Part shown: in pieces, positions 16,983 to 24,995 of the stretch
Numbering within the stretch: the stretch's first letter is position 1
How the letters are laid out: the number at the start of each line of letters is the position of its first letter
Assembly (NCBI GenBank): GCA_012959465.1
Contig: DUDC01000335.1
Span: forward strand, 1 to 45,497
Origin: Planctomycetaceae bacterium
GTDB lineage: Bacteria; Planctomycetota; Planctomycetia; Pirellulales; Pirellulaceae
DNA: 45,497 nucleotides
Reading direction: 5' to 3'
Translations under genes and position numbers: made by a program
Notes under the pieces: generated by a model
Told to the model about the DNA's origin: nothing
Seen by the model: only the letters and a program-made list of their open reading frames with translations
Database searches by the model: none

Positions 16983-18290
16983 CTACAACTCCGCCGGTGC
17001 GTTCGGTTGTTCCAGGAACTCGACGGCTTTGCGGATCTGCGGGTCGATTTCCAGAAGGGTCGGTTGGGCGGGCCGATTCACTACCTGTCCGTCACGCCGT
17101 GGGACGACATCCCGTAGCTTTCGATGGACCGAGATCGCCGTCAACTGTTCATCGTCCAACGGGACCGTCATCTCCGGAGAGGGGCTCACTCCCCAGATAT
17201 CGTCGACCGTATCTTCACGATCACGATGAATGTTGACGCCGCTCGGGCGCCAATAGCTGGCAGTCGTGAGTTTTAACGCACTGAGACCGTTTTCAAATTC
17301 AAAGACATTTTGAACCGTTCCTTTTCCCCAACTACGTTCGCCGATGACCGTGGCGCGCTTATGATCTTGTAAGCACGCGGCCACAATCTCACTTGCGGAT
17401 GCCGAGCGTTGATTGATCAGCAAGACCAAAGGCAGTGTGATCGGGATTTTGACCGCCGCTTTGGCGTCATGTTCGGTGAGGATCACATCATTGCGGCCCC
17501 GAGTGCTGACAATTGAACCAGCGTTGATGAACATATCGGAGATCTCGACGGCCGCCGCTAACAGGCCTCCGGAGTTATCACGGAGATCGATGATCACGCC
17601 AGAAACCCCTTTTTTGCGAATGAAACTTAACGCGGTCGTCAGTTCAATCGCAGTATGTTCACCGAATGACTCGACACGGATGTAGCCAAATCCCGGCCGA
17701 TCTGTCAGCGTAAAGTTCCACTTGTCGTTTGGGTTTCGGCCGTCACCTTTGACCGACTCAACAGGAATGACAGCGCGGGCCACTGTGAATTGTTGGAGTA
17801 CATCGTCTTTCGGTGTCTTCACATGGAGTCTGGCCTGCGACCCGGGCCTACCTCGCATGAGCTTGACGGCTTCGGGCATCAACATTCCCTCCGTGCTTTG
17901 CCGACCGATGGACATAATCACGTCCCCCGATTGAATGCCGGCTTCGTAGGCGGGAGTACCGACCACCGGGCTGAGAACGGTAAGCCGTTTGGTTTCGGCA
18001 TTGATCTCGACGATGATGCCGATGCCACCAAACTCCTGGTCCAGACTTTCCTGAAACGTGGCGAAATGCTCTTTCCCGATATAGTTTGAATAGGGATCAA
18101 GACCTTGGGCCATCCCGTTCATTGCGTCTTCGTAGAGTTGTCGAGGTGGGACCTCTTTAAGCGAAAAGGCTGAGACGATTCTCATGCCCTCGGCAACGAG
18201 CGATGCGTAGTGATTGCGTTGTGCCGTCGCATGACAAACAACCGAGACAACGGCGGCAATAGAAATAACAATAGTGTTGCGAACTAACAT
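16983..18290 (-). CDS. S41 family C-terminal processing peptidase
   Basis: A 435-residue exported serine protease of the CtpA/Prc/Tsp type that clips C-terminal tails of envelope proteins. The start at the ATG at 18290 has GAGGA about 8 nt upstream and overlaps the folC stop by 7 nt; it opens a signal sequence (LVRNTIVISIAAVVSVVCHATAQ). It continues with DPYSNYIG and FGGIGIIVE, then a PDZ domain (YEAGIQSGDVIMSIGRQS). The catalytic domain has IIDLRDNSGGLL, the nucleophile S298 in QRSASASE and the general base K323 in SWGKGTVQ, 25 residues apart as in the family. The longer upstream frame would add a basic leader and is unlikely. Confidence 0.92.
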   Translation of the reverse strand: MLVRNTIVISIAAVVSVVCHATAQRNHYASLVAEGMRIVSAFSLKEVPPRQLYEDAMNGMAQGLDPYSNYIGKEHFATFQESLDQEFGGIGIIVEINAETKRLTVLSPVVGTPAYEAGIQSGDVIMSIGRQSTEGMLMPEAVKLMRGRPGSQARLHVKTPKDDVLQQFTVARAVIPVESVKGDGRNPNDKWNFTLTDRPGFGYIRVESFGEHTAIELTTALSFIRKKGVSGVIIDLRDNSGGLLAAAVEISDMFINAGSIVSTRGRNDVILTEHDAKAAVKIPITLPLVLLINQRSASASEIVAACLQDHKRATVIGERSWGKGTVQNVFEFENGLSALKLTTASYWRPSGVNIHRDREDTVDDIWGVSPSPEMTVPLDDEQLTAISVHRKLRDVVPRRDGQVVNRPAQPTLLEIDPQIRKAVEFLEQPNAPAEL

Positions 18291-19729
18291 CCACGTTCCT
18301 CGCTGCCACTTGGACTTGCTTGGAAAGGTATTTTGTCTGATACGGCTTTCCGAACGGACGGAAGCAGCTCGCCAGCAATGAAGAACGACCCGGCAATGCA
18401 CAGGACGTCATGTTCTTGGGTAATCGGCCACGTCGCCTGCCAGGCAGCTTCTGGCGATTCGTACACTGTGACGTTGTCGGCCGCAAAAAAGCGATTGGCC
18501 ACGCGTCGCAGATTTTGCAGTTTGGCGGCGCGAGGGTTCAAAAGAAAGCACGTCAACGCAATTTCGTCGAAGTAACTAGCGGCACGACGCATCATCGCTT
18601 CGATGTCCTTGTCCTTGCTGCAACTAAACAACAATCGTCGCCGCGAACGGAATCCTCCGTCTAGCATGCGTTGGTTGGTCATTTCGTGAAGGCACGAAAC
18701 CAGTTCGTGGACGGACGCTTCGTTGTGTGCGACGTCAACGACGATGAGCGGTGTTTCTGAAAACACCTCGATTCGCGCCGGTACTCGTGCCGTCCGCAGC
18801 CCATTTCGTATCTGGTCGGCCGTCAACCGCCAGCCCAACTGATCAATGTGATGGCAAATCGCCACGGCTAGAGCGGCATTGGTGCGTTGGTGATCGCCGG
18901 GAAGTGAGAGCTGCAGGTCCTCGTTGCACCAACCATTCTTCCCCAGCATTCGAACGTTAAAGGGCGAGTCGTTTTTTGTACGCGACGCAAAATGACGCGT
19001 TCCGGCGTAGTCGATCTCGAAATCTTCCCCCAGAACGTGCAGGGGAGCGGAATTCTTCACCGCCGTTTGACGGATCACATCGAGAGCTGGCGAATTGCGA
19101 ACACTGGTAAATACGGGGCGCTGCGTTTTGACGATACCAGCTTTTTCAGCGGCGATCTGGGGCAGTGTCTCGCCCAACTGGGCCGTGTGATCAAGACTGA
19201 TCGAGGTGATGGCCGTAATCAATGGACTACAGACGTTCGTTGAATCCAACCGGCCGCCCAAGCCCACTTCGAGGATGACGAAATCGACCGCGTTTTGACG
19301 AAAGTAGTTAAATGCTAGGGCTGTCGACAATTCGAAGAACGTCGGCGGCTGGCCATCGGAGTCCATCTGTTCAACGATTGGCCGCAGGATGGTGATTTGT
19401 TCCTGCAAGTCCTCGTCGCTGGCAATGCGGTTGTCGATGCGAAATCGCTCACCCAGATATTCCAAGTGAGGTGATGTGTACAGGCCTGTACGGTAGCCTG
19501 CCTCCCGCAAAATCGACTCAACGAAATGACAAGTCGACCCTTTGCCTTTCGTTCCAGCGACATGAATAATACGCAATTGAAGTTGTGGATTACCGAGCCG
19601 CTCGAGCAGTTCCGTCATCCGCTGAAACTTGAGTTCCGGCGATTGGTACGGCATCGTTATCGATCGTTCGTAGTCGATTCGATTGAAGAAGATTTCCTGG
19701 CCAGTTTTCGTCAAGGCAGTCGACGACAT
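18284..19729 (-). CDS. folC: bifunctional folylpolyglutamate/dihydrofolate synthase
   Basis: A 481-residue Mur-ligase-type ATPase that adds glutamate to dihydropteroate/tetrahydrofolate. The P-loop HVAGTKGKGST is at 57-66. YTSPHLEYLGERFRIDN, the lysine-carbamylation region VGLGGRLDSTN, ISLDHTAQLGETLPQIAAEKAGIVK, PGDHQRTNAALAV and IVVDVAHNEAS are all family signatures. Length is slightly above the usual 420-460 residues. Its end overlaps the S41 protease start, implying translational coupling of a cytosolic folate enzyme with an envelope protease. There is a 660-bp gap to the divergent ABC operon. Confidence 0.95.
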   Translation of the reverse strand: MSSTALTKTGQEIFFNRIDYERSITMPYQSPELKFQRMTELLERLGNPQLQLRIIHVAGTKGKGSTCHFVESILREAGYRTGLYTSPHLEYLGERFRIDNRIASDEDLQEQITILRPIVEQMDSDGQPPTFFELSTALAFNYFRQNAVDFVILEVGLGGRLDSTNVCSPLITAITSISLDHTAQLGETLPQIAAEKAGIVKTQRPVFTSVRNSPALDVIRQTAVKNSAPLHVLGEDFEIDYAGTRHFASRTKNDSPFNVRMLGKNGWCNEDLQLSLPGDHQRTNAALAVAICHHIDQLGWRLTADQIRNGLRTARVPARIEVFSETPLIVVDVAHNEASVHELVSCLHEMTNQRMLDGGFRSRRRLLFSCSKDKDIEAMMRRAASYFDEIALTCFLLNPRAAKLQNLRRVANRFFAADNVTVYESPEAAWQATWPITQEHDVLCIAGSFFIAGELLPSVRKAVSDKIPFQASPSGSEERGC

Positions 19730-19875
19730 GGTTGATCCGTTGGATAGAGGGTCGGCTCGGGCATTTTAGGCAGCCGAGCCAAATAAAACTACCAGCAGGC
19801 CCATTGCGACAGGCCAGAAACCCTGTCAGGTGTTCGACGACTGTTCCGGCCATTGGCCTCGGACAACGTTTCCGA

Positions 19876-19913
19876 TCGATGCCTTGGTTTGACGCCTTGG
19901 TTTAAGGCATCGA
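19876..19913. repeat. hairpin with internal tandem repeat
   Basis: Arms TCGATGCCTT (19876-19885) and AAGGCATCGA (19904-19913) are perfectly complementary over 10 bp. The 5' arm end plus loop contain two copies of GCCTTGGTTT separated by GAC, so either GCCTT copy could pair with the single AAGGC, giving two alternative stems. Possible attenuator-like switch for folC leader RNA, or a terminator; speculative. Confidence 0.45.
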
Positions 19914-20217
19914 ATCCTAGACAAAAGCGGTGGATCTGCCAAAGAACAAATTCCCGGTCGCTTTTAGCCTGAATGCGAGCGGTCAAAATGTGTTCCGAAG
20001 GAGGGTCACGACAAGGCCCTTGTTGTCTCGTATCGACATCTGGGGAAAACACGAATGGCGATCGTGGCGTCGACGGACCGGCGAATTTGGACATAATTTG
20101 CCGGAAAAATCGGCACAATCCGTACAAACAGATGAATGCTTGCCACTCTGTCACACTCGGTTTATAGTAATCTTTCCCGGTCCAGAATCGAGTCGATTTG
20201 CCGACGTCGATCCCACA

Positions 20218-20250
20218 GAGACCACCTTGTCTCCAGAATGGCGTGGTCTC
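20218..20250. repeat. 8-bp perfect inverted repeat in ABC operon leader
   Basis: GAGACCAC (20218-20225) and GTGGTCTC (20243-20250) are separated by 17 nt and lie about 140 nt before the ABC ATPase start. Could be an operator or leader hairpin. Confidence 0.4.
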
Positions 20251-20392
20251 CAGCTCTAGAACCAGGAAATTGAAAGTTTCACGAACCGGACCCTTCTCTC
20301 AAGCGTACTCACAACAGCGAAGTGCGCTTCGTCAGAACGGTCTCTTGATCTAATCCAACTTCTCCGAACGTCCCGCTCCTGTGGAGTCATTG

Positions 20393-21313
20393 ATGGAAGC
20401 AGCGACCCAACCTGAGGTTAAGGGCACGCCCGAAACCTCCGAGGTAATTCTCGAAACACGAAATCTGAGCAAAGTCTATCGAGATTTTTGGGGCCGCCAA
20501 AAGGTGCGTGCCCTCAAGGCTCTCGACTTGGAGGTCCGCAAAGGCGAGATATTTGGACTGCTCGGCCCCAATGGATCCGGTAAATCGACAACGATCAAGT
20601 TATTGTTGGGGCTGTTGTTCCCAACCAGTGGCCACGCCTTGGTGTTTGGCAAAGATGCTACTGATGTCAGCAACAAGGAGCGGATTGGCTACCTGCCGGA
20701 AGAGTCCTATCTGTACCGATTCCTGAATGCCGACGAGACATTGGACTTTTACGGTCGCTTATTCGATATGTCGGCAGCAAAGCGGAAGGAACGGATCGAC
20801 GAATTGCTGACCATGGTTGGACTAAATAACGCTCGCCGACGTCAGCTGCGTGAGTACTCCAAAGGCATGACGCGCCGCGTTGGATTGGCATCCGCACTGA
20901 TCAACGATCCCGATTTGATTCTGTTAGACGAGCCGACGACAGGGTTGGACCCGATCGGTACTCGCGAAATGAAGGACATGATCCTACGGCTGCGTGATGA
21001 AGGCAAAACGATCCTGATGTGCAGCCATTTGCTGGCCGACGTGCAAGACGTGTGTGACCGAATCGCGATCCTTCACCAGGGTGAGCTAAAAGAGCTGGGC
21101 CGGGTCGATACCTTGTTGACCGTCCAGGATTCGACTCAAATCCGGGCCGACGGGCTTTCCAAGGAAGCGGAAGAGGAGATCCTAGCGGTAATAGAGAAAC
21201 ATGGCGGTTCATTATTGTCGATCGAGAATCCACGTACGACGCTAGAAGAGTTGTTCTTGAAAATTGTTCGGGAGAGTGAAGAACGACCGGGCCGTCGAGC
21301 ATCGGGTCGGTAG
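20393..21313 (+). CDS. ABC transporter ATP-binding protein (ABC-2 exporter type)
   Basis: A 306-residue ATPase that powers the adjacent permease. Walker A is GPNGSGKST, the Q-loop region reads [11 protein letters not shown], the signature is [12 protein letters not shown] (variant of LSGGQ), Walker B is [13 protein letters not shown] and the switch His is in [10 protein letters not shown]. The C-terminal extension from about residue 235 ([23 protein letters not shown]) resembles the regulatory domain of NatA/DrrA-type exporters. I choose the ATG at 20393 because GGAG lies 7 nt before it; a GTG at 20381 is an alternative but would overlap that site. Upstream is a 660-bp regulatory region. Confidence 0.95.
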   Translation: MEAATQPEVKGTPETSEVILETRNLSKVYRDFWGRQKVRALKALDLEVRKGEIFGLLGPNGSGKSTTIKLLLGLLFPTSGHALVFGKDATDVSNKERIGYLPEESYLYRFLNADETLDFYGRLFDMSAAKRKERIDELLTMVGLNNARRRQLREYSKGMTRRVGLASALINDPDLILLDEPTTGLDPIGTREMKDMILRLRDEGKTILMCSHLLADVQDVCDRIAILHQGELKELGRVDTLLTVQDSTQIRADGLSKEAEEEILAVIEKHGGSLLSIENPRTTLEELFLKIVRESEERPGRRASGR

Positions 21314-21372
21314 TAGATCCAAAAGCGTCATGTTATTGATCCGATAGTCCATTCCTGTGACCGACAAATATT

Positions 21373-23280
21373 ATGACCCTTGATTTTGAAATCACTCCGT
21401 TCGGTGACTGGGTGGGCATCGCCTTACTCAGCTTCGGCATCACCGTTCTGATCGGCGCTTTGCTGGCTGCGTTTCTCTCCTACGTTTTCTGCGCGATACG
21501 GCACGGTCCCATTGAGGCCTTCTACATTGTTGGTCAAACGGGTGCCGCCGCCATTCCAGACTTTATTGCCACGTCCCCGAGGCGGGTGATTGCCATTGCG
21601 AGGTTGGCGGCCAAAGAAGCAATGCGGCGACGTGTTTGGGTTTCCCTTGTCGTCTTTTTTATCGTGTTGCTTTATGCGCAGTGGTTTCTAGACCAGGGAA
21701 GTGAGCATCCTGGGAAACTGCACATTGCGTTCGTGATGACGGCGACCAGTTATCTAGTGCTGGGTTTATCGTTGTTCTTGAGCACGTTTAGTCTGCCCGA
21801 CGATATCAAAAATAGAACGATCTACACGGTTGTCACTAAACCTGTTCGTCCCAATGAGATCGTCATGGGCCGTATTCTCGGATTTGCCGGCATTGGAAGT
21901 CTATTAATTCTGGTGATGTGTCTCGCGAGTCTCGCCTTTGTGGTCCGCGGACTTCACCATACGCACACATTGTCGTCTGACTTGAACATCATCCTGCAGG
22001 ACATCGAAACGGACGGGTTTTGGCAGGGCCAAACCACATTCGATCACCATCACCGCCATTCGATTCGGTTGGAACGTAAAACAATTGACGGCGAGTCGGT
22101 CATTGAAGGTCAGACCGATTTGGCGATGGGACACGTTCACACGGTGCAAGTTACCGGAGATGGTGAAGACGCACGCGTAATCATCTCTGGACCCGAGGAT
22201 CAACTCCTCGCCCGAGTTCCCATGTTTGGTGAGCTGAGCTTTTTTGCGAGGGATGGGAAGCCGTCGAAGGAAGGAATTAACGTCGGCGAGGAATGGGGCT
22301 ATCGCGGCTATATCGAAGGCGGGTCGTTGGGACGCTTCGAATTCGATTTTCCGGACGTCAAGGCGAAGGACTTTCCTGACGGCCTGCCGTTCGAGCTGAA
22401 CATCAGCGTGTTCCGAACCCACAAGGGGACCATCACGCGAGGCATTTTGGGTACGATCTCACTGGTGAACATCGATCCGAATTCCGAGTACGTTCAGTCT
22501 TCGCCAATCCACTTTAACGCCACAGAATTCGTCGTGGACAAGAAGTTCATCCCGCGAAAAATCGGAGCTCGGAATCGAAAGACCGGAGAGATCGATGAGA
22601 TCGACCTGTTTGATGAACTGGTTTCCGACGGCAAGCTACGCGTCGTTATCCAGTGCTCTGAGCGAGGGCAGTATTTTGGCGCGGCCCAACGAGATGTCTA
22701 CTTGCGAGCTGCGGACCAGCCGTTTTGGTCAAATTTCATTAAGGGCTTCATGGGCATTTGGTTGCAAATGCTCATCGTGACAACCCTTGGGGTCACGTTT
22801 AGCACACTCCTCAGCGGCCCAGTTGCTATGATGGTTTCGTCCGGAGTGATCGTGTTGGGGCTCTGCCGAGGCTTTATCGATCAAGTATTCGGCGGGGTGT
22901 TGGATAAAAACAATGTGCTGAGTTTCCTGAGAGGGATCGTAATGCGGGAACATGAGCTTGAAGGAGTGGCTCATGGTGGTGGACCACTCGAGTCGATCAT
23001 CCGCATCCCCAGCCAACAGAATGTGATGATTGACCTGGACGCCATGCCGTGGCTGACGAATATTGTGCAGTTCGTCGATATCGGTTTGATGGCGGTGATG
23101 TATGCGGTTGCCAATGGACTTCCCAACTTGGGTCGACTTAATAACTCGGTGTTTGTCGCACAAGGTTTCAACGTTGATAATTCGCTACTGGCGCAGCAGT
23201 GTTTGACGACGGCAGCTTGCTGCTCGGTCCTTATCGTCATTAGCTATTTTTGCCTGAAGACACGGGAGATCGCGGCGTGA
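21373..23280 (+). CDS. ABC-2 type permease with large soluble insertion
   Basis: A 635-residue membrane subunit. The N-terminal part has about four membrane segments (IALLSFGITVLIGALLAAFL; VSLVVFFIVLLYAQWFL; FVMTATSYLVLGLSLFL; IGSLLILVMCLASLAFVV) and the ABC-2 coupling phrase RTIYTVVTKPVRPNEIVMGR. Residues about 195-455 are a soluble beta-rich domain containing a His cluster (FDHHHRHS). The last part has three or four more segments (MLIVTTLGVTFSTLL, AMMVSSGVIVLGL, FVDIGLMAVMYAV, CSVLIVISYFCL). Ordinary ABC-2 permeases of this family are 250-400 residues. It follows the ATPase by 59 nt and shares GTGA with the next gene. The cargo is unknown. Confidence 0.85.
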   Translation: MTLDFEITPFGDWVGIALLSFGITVLIGALLAAFLSYVFCAIRHGPIEAFYIVGQTGAAAIPDFIATSPRRVIAIARLAAKEAMRRRVWVSLVVFFIVLLYAQWFLDQGSEHPGKLHIAFVMTATSYLVLGLSLFLSTFSLPDDIKNRTIYTVVTKPVRPNEIVMGRILGFAGIGSLLILVMCLASLAFVVRGLHHTHTLSSDLNIILQDIETDGFWQGQTTFDHHHRHSIRLERKTIDGESVIEGQTDLAMGHVHTVQVTGDGEDARVIISGPEDQLLARVPMFGELSFFARDGKPSKEGINVGEEWGYRGYIEGGSLGRFEFDFPDVKAKDFPDGLPFELNISVFRTHKGTITRGILGTISLVNIDPNSEYVQSSPIHFNATEFVVDKKFIPRKIGARNRKTGEIDEIDLFDELVSDGKLRVVIQCSERGQYFGAAQRDVYLRAADQPFWSNFIKGFMGIWLQMLIVTTLGVTFSTLLSGPVAMMVSSGVIVLGLCRGFIDQVFGGVLDKNNVLSFLRGIVMREHELEGVAHGGGPLESIIRIPSQQNVMIDLDAMPWLTNIVQFVDIGLMAVMYAVANGLPNLGRLNNSVFVAQGFNVDNSLLAQQCLTTAACCSVLIVISYFCLKTREIAA

Positions 23281-24959
23281 ATCAGAATTCTCCGATCATT
23301 CGCAAGGTCGTCTATCTGTCGGCGATTGCTGTGCTGATGCTTCCCTTGTACTGGCTTGGTCAGCCAGCCAGTTACAGTGAAGATCGAACGCCAGAAGGTG
23401 GTGGGCAACTGGCGCTGTTGAGAATGGAAAATCAACTATCACAAGCCGAGCTTGGCGAGATTGATCCGACCAGTGAATCGATGAAGCTGGCAACGCTTGG
23501 CCTTCGTGGCCCGGCGGCCAACTTTCTGTGGAACAAGGCGATGAAGTATCAGCGCCGAAAAAACTGGGATGCCCTATCCGCAACCGTTCAGCAGATTATT
23601 CGCCTGCAACCGAATTTCCTGGGCGTCTGGGAATTCCAAAGTCACAATCTGACCTACAACGTTTCGGTCGACTTCGACGATTACCGACATCGCTACACTT
23701 GGGTCAAGAAAGGAATCGACTTCCTCTGTATTGGAAACCGCTACAACCATGACGAGCCCCGTTTGCTCCACTATACCGGATGGTTTATTGGCCAGAAGAT
23801 AGGAATAGCCGATGAACACGTCGAGTTTCGGGAACTCTTCCGAAACGATCAGGATTATCACGACGTTTTGAGAAAGGCAATGAGAGACTTCGAGCACGAC
23901 ATGGACAGCCAAGATGCAAGTGGTCGCCATAACCGGAAACCAGACAACTGGTTGGTGGGACGACTCTGGTACCTACAGGCCGTGCGCGCCGTTGACTCGC
24001 TTGGAAAGTCCATTCGCAAGAAAAGCCCGCTCGTTTTTCATGCCGATCCCGCGAAGTCGCGGATGAATTACGCCGATGCGATTGAAGATGAAGGACATTT
24101 CGGGGAAGTGGCTCAAAATGCATGGGCGCGAGCAGGAAAAGAGTGGGAAGTCTATGCTGATCATCCGATCCCAACGTCTTGGGGAATGACAATCAAATTG
24201 AATCTCGCTGATGAAAATCGGCGTCGGATCAACGAGATTCAGGAACATCTCGAATCTTTGGTGCCCGGCGTGAAGGATCGTATCATCAAACGTCGCAAGG
24301 AAGATCTTTCAGAAAGAGAATTGGCGATTTGGAATACACCCGAGGACAAACAGAGTGAGTTTTCTGCCGAGGACTGGTATACACGCCACCTGGTCGGTCA
24401 GAAGCTCTCCGTAAGTCATACTCAATTGGCAAGCCAGGCGCCGGAATCAAAACGCGACGATGTGGAACAGATCGTTCGTCGTTTGAATCGAAAACTGCAA
24501 TTGTCGCGACGAGTTCGCTCCTATCGACAAATCGTAAACTTCGACTACTGGCGAACCCGCTGCATCGTCGAACAGACGATGGAGGCCGCCAAGGCGCGGG
24601 AGCACGGCTACAAGGGAATGAAGCACTTCAACGAGGCGGAACTTGAACTTGCCCGAGAGCAGTTTGAAGAAAGCTGGAAAATGTGGCTTCAAGTGATCGC
24701 ACGGTTTCCTCAACTCAAGTCGGGCGATACTCGAGATGAACTACTAAAGCAAATGCAGAGCTATAAGATGACGTTGACGCACTTGGGCGAGGAACAACCG
24801 TCGTTTGTCGATCCATTGGAGTGGCTTGATTCCACGGGACCAATTGACACCAAAAATCCACCTTCGGACATGATATTGAATGCGGGTGAATCCACAGACG
24901 AACCCGCTAGCAGCGGTGCAGACGATGACGATCCACCGCCGGTAGAGCCAAAGAAGTAA
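23277..24959 (+). CDS. membrane-anchored protein of unknown function in ABC exporter operon
   Basis: About 560 residues. I place the start at the GTG at 23277, which overlaps the permease stop as GTGA and has GGGAG about 8 nt upstream; a TTG at 23250 is less likely. One membrane segment near the N-terminus (VVYLSAIAVLMLPLYWLG) is followed by a mostly helical soluble region. WDALSATVQQIIRLQPNFLGVWEFQSHNLTYN looks like a TPR-type unit, and ELELAREQFEESWKMWLQVIARFP like another near the C-terminus. The tail is acidic and proline-rich. I do not recognise a catalytic motif. Translational coupling to the permease suggests an accessory subunit of the exporter, perhaps periplasmic. Confidence 0.8.
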   Translation: MNQNSPIIRKVVYLSAIAVLMLPLYWLGQPASYSEDRTPEGGGQLALLRMENQLSQAELGEIDPTSESMKLATLGLRGPAANFLWNKAMKYQRRKNWDALSATVQQIIRLQPNFLGVWEFQSHNLTYNVSVDFDDYRHRYTWVKKGIDFLCIGNRYNHDEPRLLHYTGWFIGQKIGIADEHVEFRELFRNDQDYHDVLRKAMRDFEHDMDSQDASGRHNRKPDNWLVGRLWYLQAVRAVDSLGKSIRKKSPLVFHADPAKSRMNYADAIEDEGHFGEVAQNAWARAGKEWEVYADHPIPTSWGMTIKLNLADENRRRINEIQEHLESLVPGVKDRIIKRRKEDLSERELAIWNTPEDKQSEFSAEDWYTRHLVGQKLSVSHTQLASQAPESKRDDVEQIVRRLNRKLQLSRRVRSYRQIVNFDYWRTRCIVEQTMEAAKAREHGYKGMKHFNEAELELAREQFEESWKMWLQVIARFPQLKSGDTRDELLKQMQSYKMTLTHLGEEQPSFVDPLEWLDSTGPIDTKNPPSDMILNAGESTDEPASSGADDDDPPPVEPKK

Positions 24960-24995
24960 GTGCTGTTCACCAGACCTGCATTGTCGCCGAATGCT

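Larger units (their letters stand above)
19730..20392. other. long divergent intergenic region, folC / ABC exporter
   Basis: About 660 bp. No convincing gene. It holds a 10-bp perfect hairpin with an internal tandem repeat (19876-19913), a palindrome ACAAGG-c-CCTTGT near 20010-20030 and an 8-bp inverted repeat (20218-20250). GTTTATAGTAAT near 20160 is an AT-rich -10-like stretch. Both promoters must be here. Confidence 0.5.

Noticed and set aside
15545..17236. Two long open frames antisense to the PQQ-like and S41 genes
   Set aside because: They mirror the real genes and show no motif or sensible start.
19789..20259. Open frames on both strands between folC and the ABC operon
   Set aside because: Neither has a ribosome site or family resemblance.
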